DNA from: Carya illinoinensis
Taxonomy: Eukaryota; Streptophyta; Magnoliopsida; Fagales; Juglandaceae
Direction: 5' to 3'
NCBI RefSeq assembly: GCF_018687715.1
Contig: NC_056760.1
Coordinates: forward strand, 30,512,001-30,576,000
Length of the DNA stretch: 64,000 nucleotides
Position numbers and translations under genes: made by a program. Every line of letters begins with the position of its first letter. Position 1 is the stretch's first letter. The notes under the pieces were generated by a model, which saw only the letters and a list, made by a program, of their open reading frames with translations, had not been told where the DNA came from and ran no database searches. Of this stretch, positions 54,908-64,000 are shown in pieces.

Positions 54908-56362
54908 ATGGCAGAAGACATCACCACTAGGTGGAAATCTCTAAAGTTAAATGAGGAAGAACAACAAGAAATAGTTCTTTCGGAAGAAGCAGTTCTGTCA
55001 TCCAACGCAAAAGGTGAGCTTTGTCTCTTAGCAAAGATATTCAACGATCGAACAACAAACAGGGAAGCCTTCAGAACGACCATGTCCAAGATATGGAACA
55101 CAGAGGGGTGGCTCACGTTTAAAGACTTGGCAACAAACGTATACCTGATAGAATTCCAGCTCCTTTCAGATAAGGAAAAAGTTTTACAGGGCCGTCCATG
55201 GTCTTTCGATCGTCACTTGGTTTGCATGAAAGAATTTGAAGGGCTTCTGTCCCTATCAGAAGTCCACTTTGAATCGGAACCTTTCTGGATCCAGGTTCAT
55301 AACCTCCCATTCGCAGGAATGAGTAAAGAAATGGGGAAATTGGTGGGCTCTGTCATTTGGAGAGTCCTCGAGGTGGAAACTAATACAGAAGGATACGGTT
55401 GGGGTGGCTACTTGAGACTTAAGGCTGAAGTCAATGTAACCAAGGCCCTGGTTAGGGGTCGTTTTCTCAAGTCTGGTAGTAAACAGTCTTGGCTCTCATT
55501 CAAATATGAACGTCTCCCTATGTTTTGTTTTAAGTGTGGCCATTTCGTGCATGAGCAAGGCAGCTGCCAAGGAAGAGGAGCAGATAGCCACACATTTGAT
55601 CAGTATGGCCAGTGGCTTCGTGCAACCCACTTTCCCTCGAAGTTCCAGCACAACAAAAAGTATGGTGGACTCAAGGAGCAGGAACCCAGTGGTTCAACTT
55701 GGAGTGGGAGATAAGAGGAAGGAGATGACTACAGTGGCTACTGTGGTGTGTCCACATCAAAGCCAGGGAGTGAGCCACCTAACCTGGCAGAATCAACAGA
55801 AGCACTGGAAGTCAACCTTGGCCATACCGAAGGAAACTTACCCAAGGAGGACCAAGGGACCTCAGTCACGAACAACCCCGCATGTGATAAAGGACACGAG
55901 GTCTTCCCTCCGCATGAGAGGCCAGTATCGTGGCAGGAAAGGCTCGCACAGGACCCTACTACGCCTCACCCTCAGGTTTTGCTCCCACACCTTTTGGCTT
56001 CTAGTTACGATGTTGTAATGCTGGCTACAGAGGCCTCTGGCCCAACTTCCATGCACAAGGAAAATGGTGGAGTCCCTTTCACTGAGACCTGCTTTGAAAA
56101 TTTAGAAAACTCCTCTAACAGACCAGTAAAACGAAAAACGTGGAAAAGGAAGGCAAGGGCTTTGCCAACCCCACTCTCAGATGTCACAAACATAATACAG
56201 CAGCCTCCCTCCCATAACAATACAAAGAGATCCCTAAGACAAAGAATTGGTACCAGGACCGATGGAATGTGTAAAAAACAAAAAACTCAAGCCCCTTTCG
56301 ATTCAGGCAATATCCAAGCATGCAAGGTGGAGGCTGCCCAGCAGCCCCACCAAACACAATGA
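54908..56362 (+). pseudogene. LINE ORF1 (DUF4283 / CCHC zinc knuckle), one stop
   Basis: The ATG at 54908 (MAEDITTRWKSLKLNEEE) opens a DUF4283-containing RNA-binding protein. Visible blocks are GRPWSFDRHLV, FWIQVHNLPFAGMSKE and WRVLEVET, then the zinc knuckle CFKCGHFVHEQGSC (C-x2-C-x4-H-x4-C) around residue 207 and DQYGQWLRA after it. A TAA at 55712-55714 interrupts the frame, which then continues unshifted through a Ser/Thr/Lys-rich tail (RPVKRKTWKRKARA) to the TGA at 56360-56362. The product would coat LINE RNA in the ribonucleoprotein. About 485 codons in all, the usual size for plant L1 ORF1. Its stop overlaps the ORF2 start as ATGA. Confidence 0.9.
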
Positions 56363-59300
56363 CTTGCCTGAGCTGGAACTGTAGAGGGCTTGGGAACCCT
56401 CGTACAGTTCAGGAACTTCACCTCTTGGTGAAAACAAAGCAGCCCCATTTAGTCTTCCTCTCAGAGACTAAGTGTAACAATGTCAGGTTGGATAGAATCA
56501 AGCTTGCGTTGGGATTTGAAAATTGTTTCTCTATTAATAGTAAGGGGAAAAGTGGAGGGTTAGCACTCCTATGGAAAGACTCAGTCAAGGTGGAGGTGAT
56601 TAATTATACCACTTGGCACATCTCAGCTCTCATAACATCCCCTATTGACAACACACAGTGGCAACTCACAAGATTTTATGGCCACCCAAACTCAACTAAA
56701 AGGCCGGGGAGCTGGCACCTTTTGAGAGGCCTTAAACCAACTGGAAACTTGCCTTGGCTACGCTTAGGGGATTTCAACGAAATCACACACCAAAGTGAAA
56801 AGATGGGTGCTGCAAACAGACCATACATGCAGATGGTCCAGTTTTGGAATTCTTTGTCTTTCTGCAAATTGTATGACCTTGGCTTCCATGGAGACAAGTT
56901 CACATGGTCGAACAATAGGGAGGGTGGTCAACTCACAAAGGAGAGGCTGGATAGGGCCTGTGGTAACAAATCCTGGATCAATCTGTTTGTAAACCATTCA
57001 GTGTCACATTTAGACTGTACTCAATCAGACCACAAGGCACTCCTAGTGCAAACAGCAGACTCAAATAGCATGGGAAAAAAGAGGAGGCTGTTTAGATTTG
57101 AATCAGCCTGGACCAAGGAAGTGGAGTGTGAGGATATAATCAAAAAGGTATGGAGACTCTTCAATGACACTAGCATACTCCATAGAACTCTGCAAGATCT
57201 TAACCAATGCCAAGGAAAACTCAAGATGTGGAGCAGAAATAAGCAAAGGGATCAAAGGAAAGCATTGAAAAACAAAACTGAATTACTCAAGCTTTTACAG
57301 GAGAGGAACCAGGGAGAGTTGTCTGAGGAGATCAAGCAGGTTAAACAAAGCATTAATTGCATAATGGATGTTGAGAACCTCAAGTGGCAGCAAAGAGCAA
57401 AGCAAGCATGGCTTAAAGATGGCGACAGAAACACAAAATTCTTCCACCAGTGCTCGAGTCAAAGGAAGAGGACTAATTCCATACTCAAGATTCAAACTAA
57501 ATTTGGCCTCTTAACTCAGGATCCTCAAACCATTTGCCAAACCTTGCTCGAGTTTTTCACAGAATTGTTCACATCCTCTTATCCTTCAGGCATTGATGAC
57601 TGCCTAAGTCCCCTGCAAAAGATAATTACAGATGACATGTTTACCTCCCTCTCTGCAATTTTTACAGAAGTTGAAGTTAAAGAGGCAGTTTTTAGTATGA
57701 ATCCACTCGGATCCCCTGGGTCTGATGGTTTCCCTGCCTTATTTTTTCAGAGGTACTGGGACATAGTGGGTAGCAGTGTCACTAAGGCATCTCTTGAGGT
57801 CCTAAATGGAGGCAAGTGGAACAACACCCTCAATGAGACTCGGATAGCTCTCATTCCAAAGAAGCACAACCCCAGCCTGGTAACAGATTTTAGACCAATT
57901 AGTTTATGCAATGTCCTTTACAAGATCATTGCAAAAACCTTGGCTAATAGGCTTAAGAAAATCCTCCCTGCCATCATATCCCCTACACAGACAGCTTTTG
58001 TACCTGGAAGGCTCATAACAGACAATATCATTGTAGCTTTCGAGGCCTTACACACCATAAAGGCTAGATTAAAGGGAAGGGAGGGGTATATGGCTTTAAA
58101 ACTCGACATGAGCAAAGCCTATGACAGAATAGAGTGGGCTTTCCTGAGATCTGTCATGCTTAAGATGGGGTTTCCAGTTAAATGGATCGAGCTGGTGATG
58201 AAGTGTGTATCATCAGTGTCTTACTCTCTCATTGTGAATGGGGAGCCTTAACCTTCTTTCTGGCCTACTAGAGGCTTAAGGCAGGGCGACCCCATCTCAC
58301 CCTACTTGTTTATCTTATGCTCGGAAGCTCTAAGCTGCCTGCTGAACCATGCTGAAAAGACACACCTGATCACTGGCCTACCAATCAGGAAAAACCACCT
58401 GCATATTAACCATTTGTTTTTTGCAGATGACTCCCTACTATTTTGCAAGGCTAACTCAATTGAGTGGAGTCAACTGCAATTTCTTTTGGCATCCTATGAG
58501 AGAGCCTCTGGTCAGAGGCTTAACAAAGACAAGACATCCATCTTCTTCAGCTCAAACACCAGAGAACAGACCAAGGAGATTGTTACAAGTATTGCTGGAA
58601 CTCGGGGAACCAGCTCCTATGAGAAGTACCTGGGACTACCAGCACTAGTAGGTAGGGGCAGATACCAGTCCTTCAAAGGAATTCTGGACAGAGTTCAAAC
58701 AAAGCTGAATAGCTGGAAGACCAAACTACTTTCTCAGGCAGGCAAGGAAACCTTAATTAAGGCTGTTATTCAGGCCATCCCAACCTACAGCATGGGCATT
58801 TTCAAGCTTCCAAGGTAGCTTCTCAGCGAGTTAAACAAGCAGGTTAGAGGGTTCTGGTGGGGCCAACAGGAAAAAGAACATAAGATCCACTGGGTCTCAT
58901 GGAAACAGATGATTAAGTCCAAAAGGTTAGGAGGCTTGGGTATGAGGGATTTTGAGTTCTTCAATAGAGCCCTCCTTGCTAAGCAAGGGTGGAGGATCAT
59001 CTCATCCCCTAGCTCTCTTGCTGCCAGGGTTCTCAAGGAAAAGTATTTCAAGTGCAGTACCTTCCTGGATGTGAAGAAGGGAAGCAACTCCTCCTTCCTT
59101 TGGCAGAGCTTCATCTCTGCTAGATCTCTCCTGAAGGAAGGGCTTGTGTGGCAAGTTGGGGATGGACAGTCTATAGATTTATGGAATGACAAGTGGTTCC
59201 CTCAACCGACATCTTTTAAGCTACAAAGCTCAATCAGGTTCCTGCCCTCAGACACTAAGGTGGCCATGCTTATTGACAAGACCACTAACCAATGGAACTA

Positions 59301-60450
59301 TCCACTGGTTGAGGCTGTCTTAGATAGTACAGAAGCCGAATGTGTCAAAAGGATTCCCCTAAGCCCCTACCCCACTCTCGATAAATTACTGTGGAGAGGC
59401 ACTAGCACCGGGGCTTTCACTGTTAAGTCAGCATATTTTTTGTTGTTGGAGCTGGAGAAGTAGAAGCAAGGCCAGTCCTCTGTGGCTGTGGAAGAAGACA
59501 CGGTTTGCTCATCCATTTGGCAACTGGGTGTCCCAATGGCAACCAAAAACTTCCTATGGAGGGCCTGCCTGGAAGCCATCCCCACCAGGGCCAGACTTCT
59601 CCAAAAGAGAGTAGTTGATGAGGATTCCTGTCCCATTTGCAGGATCCACCCCGAGACAGCTTTACATGCCCTATGGGAATGTCCCTCTGCCCAGGATGTG
59701 TGGAGCCAGTGCAATAGGAGGATCCAAAAGGCTGGTTTCCCCTGCCACTCATCCAAGTTACTGCTAGAAGCGTGCCTTAAAACCTTTGATGAGGAAGAGT
59801 TGGTGGAGTTTGGACTCACGGCTTGGAAGATTTGGAAAAGAAGGAATGAAGTTGTATTTGGCAATACTCTCTCCCACCCAAGCTCAATCAACCAAAGTGT
59901 CAAGCTCCTTATGACTGACCTTGATCAAGCACACCAACCTGCCAGACAGTGCTCCTCCCCATCTAGTGTTCTCCTAGCGTGGGAGGCTCCACCACAAGGG
60001 AAGCTGAAAATTAACTGGGACGCAGGCTTAGATAAAGCAAGATGTAAGGTTGGTGTGGGGGCATTAGTCAGGAACTGGGAGGGGAAGGTTCTAGCCACAA
60101 TGAGAATGAACCATTCTCTCTACCCCGACCCCTTTCTAGCTGAGGCTTATGCTGCCCACCAAGCAGCTCTCTTCCTCAAGTCTATGGGTTGGCGGGATGT
60201 GATCATAGAGGGTGACTCCCTGCAGGTAGTCAACTGTCTAAATTCCAAAGAAGTAGCAGACTCTTATGCAGGTGTGCTGATCAAAGCTGCAAGAGTAACC
60301 TTGGACTCCTTTACCGTGTGGACTGCGTGCCATGTAAAGAGGACTTGTAATTCAGTGGCTCATGCTTTGTGTCAAGATGCTTTAAGCATCAGTGATAGCA
60401 TTACTACAGTAGATGTTATCCCCTTTTGTATTCGACACTTATTGTTATGA
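56359..60450 (+). pseudogene. LINE ORF2 (endonuclease / reverse transcriptase / zf-RVT / RNase H), three stops
   Basis: This is one reading frame of about 1363 codons starting MTCLSWNCRGLGNP. The APE-type endonuclease shows SETK, RLGDFNE, HGDKFTWSN, KERLDRA and SDHKALL. Reverse transcriptase follows: SPGSDGFPALFFQRYW, RPISLCNVLYKIIAKTLANR, FVPGRLITDNI, LDMSKAYDRIEW, RQGDPISPYLF and the catalytic FADD. The zf-RVT segment (CPICRIHPETALHALWECP) and RNase H (NWDAGLD, AEAYAA, IEGDSLQV, CNSVAHALC) complete it. Premature stops are TAA 58249-58251, TAG 58816-58818 and TAG 59461-59463, all in frame. No indel is seen. The protein would nick target DNA and copy the LINE RNA, but this copy is non-coding as it stands. 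Confidence 0.93.
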
Positions 60451-60883
60451 ATGAAAACTTGACGTTTTCCCTCAAAAAAAAAAAAAAAAGAATTCGTGGC
60501 CACGTCACAGTCGCAGATGAAACGACCGTAAAATTTCACCCAAATCTCTAGTTTGGATCCAAACCCCTCATTGCATTTTTATTGATTGACACAGGTTTAC
60601 TAGATTGTCGTATATATTCCCAAATATATACCTAAATACTCCTCAAATCAACAAAGTAATAAAAGAAAAAAAAACCCTAAAAAAATGCTTCAAAGCCGAA
60701 AGACCCAGTTCTATCCAAGCACAGAGAGACCCAGTTCACCAAATCACTAGATCTACCATATTTACATTGATTGTTCACAGATCGGGAGAGAGACTTACCG
60801 AAAGGTCACCGGCGAGATGAGGGATTGAGGACAAAAGGAGATGACCGCACGCCGGGTTCCGGACAAAAAGAAAGTGCTTGAAG

Positions 60884-60886
<3 letters not shown>

Positions 60887-60939
<53 letters not shown>
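60887..60939 (+). repeat. (GA)n microsatellite in hAT-like copy 2
   Basis: This GA run of about 50 bp, with a second short run at 60978-60995, sits roughly 300 bp from the right terminus of the element. That is comparable to the GA run in copy 1. Confidence 0.95.
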
Positions 60940-60942
<3 letters not shown>

Positions 60943-61241
60943 CTGGGGGAGGGAGGCGAAGCACTTCGCAGAGCAGAGAAGAGAGAGAGAGAGAGCTGAA
61001 ATGGGTGGGGGGTGGGGGAGTGGCGGCTAGAATTAGGGTTATTTGTTTTCAGTTTATACCCAGGTACCGAGTTTTAAACTCGGGTCCGGGTTTAAAATCC
61101 GGTACCCGAACCGGATTAATCCGGTTTTTCAAATCCGGATTCTGGGCCGGATCAAATCCGGGCCGAAGACCGGAATCTGGTTCTGGTATAACCAGATTCT
61201 GGTCTAGGCCGGATTTAATCCGGCCCAGATGAACAGCCCTA

Positions 61242-62030
61242 ATTAATATTGATCCAAGACATGTCAATTGAAACAAAGTCATGGAAATGCCCAAGTCACC
61301 GCAAATCCGCACCTCAGTGCATCTTCATGTGTGCATTGCAACAAATCGACTCCAAGCCCATGCCTTTTACACCATTTCCTCATTGGAAACTTCACTATTT
61401 ACATCCCACATTAACCCTCCTAGTTTACTTCTAGCATCCGATGAATTAGCAGCAATAAACCCAGTCTTCTATCTCATTCTTTCAGTTGATGCCCACATAC
61501 ACCTTACCATTGGTTTCCGTCGAGGCCAAGACGTGTTAAAAACCCCGAAGGTTCACATCTAGCCACGCTTAAGCTTCTAGCTAGAGTTAAAGGGCAATAG
61601 TCAACATACGCAAGATTATTCATCTACAAACCATGCTTTGTGCTTAATTTCCCTTTTAACATTCTTTCTCACCTTTTTTCCTAAACCTTGTAGCTTTTAT
61701 TGTTGTTTGTCATCATTCTAGGGTTGAATTAGAAGATTGTTCTTCATCCAAGACATGTCAATTGAAGGAAAGCCGGGTAAATGACCAAGTCACCGCAAAT
61801 CGGCACCTAGCTGCCCCTTCATGTGCATTTCGACAAATCGGCCCCTAGCCCACGCATTGCGCAATATTTTCGCAAGAGAAATCCGACTACTCACACTCCA
61901 CATTAACCTGCCTAGTTCAGTAATACAATCCGACGAATTGCCACCCATACACCTGTCTTTTATTTCATTCTTGAAATTGAAGGCCACATACACCTTACCA
62001 TTGGTTTCGGTCAAGCCCAATCCAAGTTTT
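61242..62030 (+). repeat. Satellite block 3: A monomer and truncated B monomer
   Basis: The A monomer interrupted at 53098 resumes (TGATCCAAGACATGTCAATT from 61250) and is followed by B at 61748. The B monomer breaks off at about 62020 after GGTCAAGCCCAA. A junction of about 10 bp (TCCAAGTTTT) precedes the duplicated segment. Confidence 0.9.
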
Positions 62031-63762
62031 ATTCATCTCCAATCCAAGTTTTGAGGTTAATTTCCCTTTCAATTCTCTCTCCTTTTTTATCTAGACCTTA
62101 TTGTTTTCATTGTTGTTTTTCATCATTCTTAGATTCAATTAGAAGATTAGTCTTCATCCAAGGCATGTCAATTGATGAAGCAAAGCCATACAAATATGCC
62201 CATGTCACCACAAATCAGCACCTAGGTGCACCTTCATGTGCATTGCAAAATAAAGGACCCAAGCCCATGGCCTCTTGCACTAGTTTCTCAAGGGAAGTTT
62301 CATTATTTACACCCCAGATTAACCATCCTAGTTCAGTTCTTGCATCCGCCGAATTAGCTACAAGAAACCCATCTTTTATTTTTTTATTTTTCCTTCCAAT
62401 TGAAGCCCACAAACACCTTACCATTGGTTTCGGTCGAGCCCAAGAAACGTAAGAAGCCCCCAAGGTTCACATCTAGCCATGGTTAAGCTTATGACTTGAG
62501 TTAAGGGCGATAATCAACTCACACATGATTATTTATTTGTAGACCGTGTTTTGAGATTAATTTATCTTTTAATATTCTTTCTCACCCTTTTTATCTTGAC
62601 TTTATTGTTTTCATTGTTGTTTTCCATCATTCTTAGATTTAATTAGAAGATTAGTATTAGGGGTGAGCAACTGGGTACAGGACCGGGTATCCGGGTATAC
62701 CCGGCCCGGAACCTGGATTCCAAATCCGGGCAGGACTCCGGCCCGGATATACCCGGGTTGGAACCCGGATTGATCCGGGTTTTTACAACTCGGAAATCCG
62801 GGTTCCGGCCTATACCCGGGTTTTTTTTTTTATTTTTTTATTTTTTTTATTTTTTATTTTAACAAAGCCTGATTATAAAATTTTTTTAGCAAAAAAATAT
62901 TATGGCACTCTTTTTCTTTTTTAGATCTTGCACATAACATTTATTTTTCTTTTTCTTTTTCAGATCAACATTCCTCATTACATATTAATACAACATTCCT
63001 AATGATCAATAATTCCTGATGATCCAATTCAAAAAAAAAAAAAAATTCCTGATGATCAACATTCCACATTACAAACTCATCCCAATTCTCAGCCCAATCT
63101 TCATCTTTGAAACTTCTCAAAAACCCCATTAAAAAAAAAAGGAAGAAAAATTAAAAAAGAAATATAAACAGCAATGCAAACCCCACTTCCAGATCTTGAT
63201 CCGTAGACACAACCATACCAAATCATGTAAGAACAAGTAGTAGATGCAAGGACAGCACGGAGAAGGCACATGCAACAGCATTTGCAAAAGCAAAAAACCT
63301 GCAAATACATGGTTAAATATATAAACAACAGCACATAATTATATTCTGTGCATGCAAAAAACAAACAAGACTGTTATATGATTATCTCTAAAAGCCACCC
63401 AAGTTATCAAAATTCTGCATCCCTCCATAATCACTTTGCCCAGGACCTTGTTGCCAAACTTAGAACATATCAACCCATAAAAAACACTTGGTGAATAATC
63501 ATTCCCACGAACAATTTTTATTTTAAAAACCATCATTTATCATCCCCTTATGAATTCTATCTATTACCTTATATCATTTCTGAATAATTTCTTTTGCTTT
63601 CATTGTCACTCGGGAGCAGATGATTGGAACTAGTCTAATACACGTATTAGCAACAAAATGAGACCTCTACCAGTGAAATTATGCACCAAACAGGATTTAG
63701 TATCTTCAAGCATCAGTAAGTCGTTATAAACTGTGTTTTTATGAGTAGCTGGTTGTTTGTAA
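62031..63762 (+). repeat. Segmental duplicate of 52472-54225 (satellite E + left end of hAT-like element)
   Basis: Sequence 62031-63762 repeats 52472-54225. It carries the private variant CTCCAATCCAAG in the E monomer, the start of an A monomer, the same hAT insertion point (ATTAGTAT|TAGGGGTGAGCAA) and about 1.1 kb of the element's left half. The copies differ by a few substitutions and two small deletions in this copy: about 12 bp near 62760 and about 14 bp near 63468. It stops abruptly at TTTGTAA and is followed by D-monomer sequence. The minus-strand ORF at 63101-63364 copies that at 53551-53813 and is not a gene. Confidence 0.92.
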
Positions 63763-64000
63763 GAAACCCCCGACGTTCATCGCTAGCCGTGGTTAAGCTT
63801 CTGACCCACGCGCCATAATCAACTTACACATGATTATTCATCTCCAAACCCAATTTTGAGGTTAATTTTCCTTTCAATTCTCTCTCCTTTTTTATCTAGA
63901 CCATATTGTTTTCATTGTTGTTTTTCATCACTCTTAGATTTAATTAGAAGATTAGTCTTGATCCAAGGCATGTCAATTGATGAAGCAAAGCCATACAAAT
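63763..64000 (+). repeat. Satellite block 4: end of a D monomer and start of E
   Basis: The array resumes inside a D monomer (GAAACCCCCGACGTTCATCG) and passes into an E monomer at about 63960 (ATCCAAGGCATGTCAATTGA). It continues past the right edge of the window. Confidence 0.92.

Larger units (their letters stand above)
54793..60488 (+). mobile_element. Full-length plant L1-type LINE with 18-bp target duplication
   Basis: The element is bounded by AGAATTCGTGGCCATGTC (54775-54792) and AGAATTCGTGGCCACGTC (60489-60506), a target duplication with one mismatch. It ends in an A run at 60474-60488. The 5' UTR is about 115 bp, then ORF1 (54908-56362) and ORF2 (56359-60450). Only four in-frame stops and no frameshifts break the two ORFs, so it is younger than the minus-strand copy. 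It sits inside the hAT-like element. Confidence 0.95.
53099..61241. mobile_element. hAT-like element, copy 2, containing a nested LINE
   Basis: The left end is TAGGGGTGAGCAACCGGG and the right end read outward is TAGGGCTGTTCATCTGGG, an imperfect terminal inverted repeat. The flanks ATTAGTAT (53091-53098) and ATTAATAT (61242-61249) are an 8-bp target duplication with one mismatch. Removing the element restores a normal A monomer (GATTAGTAT|TGATCCAAGAC). Subterminal regions carry many CCGGGT/ATCCGG motifs. Without the LINE and one copy of its target duplication the element is about 2.4 kb, close to copy 1. No transposase is visible, so it is non-autonomous. Its right part has a GA tract and a GTGGGGG tract like copy 1. 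Confidence 0.85.

Overview
The window looks like nuclear DNA of a flowering plant, probably a woody eudicot. It has spliced plant genes, plant L1-type LINEs, hAT-like elements rich in CCGGGT motifs, Ty3/gypsy remnants and a large tandem satellite. There are no bacterial or organellar features. The species cannot be named from sequence alone.

Layout: (1) 1-4443, a higher-order satellite made of five ~490-bp monomer types (A-B-C-D-E, ~2.46 kb per unit). (2) 4444-37228, a 32.8-kb non-satellite island. It holds a full-length minus-strand LINE (~5336-11041), a universal-stress-protein relic, a 2.2-kb hAT-like element, a 584-bp hAT-like MITE, a seven-exon G-type lectin S-receptor kinase gene, remnants of a Tat-type Ty3/gypsy element with an antisense extra ORF, a small GRF zinc-finger gene, and a decayed FAR1-related/MULE-transposase-like gene. 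(3) 37229-53098, the same satellite in the same orientation, with more than six units. (4) 53099-61241, an 8.1-kb insertion in an A monomer: a hAT-like element with an 8-bp target duplication, itself carrying a full-length plus-strand LINE with an 18-bp target duplication. (5) 61242-64000, more satellite plus a 1.7-kb duplicate of the satellite/hAT junction.

Most coding material is transposon-derived and broken. Both LINEs keep a recognisable ORF1 (DUF4283 plus zinc knuckle) and ORF2 (endonuclease, reverse transcriptase, zf-RVT, RNase H), and both join the two ORFs by the same ATGA overlap. The genes most likely of cellular origin are the S-receptor kinase, the GRF protein, the FAR1-like gene and the stress-protein relic. 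The kinase looks complete at protein level, but two of its six introns lack the AG acceptor that reading frame and family structure call for.

The most interesting structure is the satellite and its history: a strict pentameric repeat, a 988-bp unequal-crossover product with a chimeric monomer, a gene island that interrupts one E monomer, nested transposons with target duplications, and a secondary segmental duplication. The short ORFs in the satellite are by-products of repeat homogenisation and are not called as genes.
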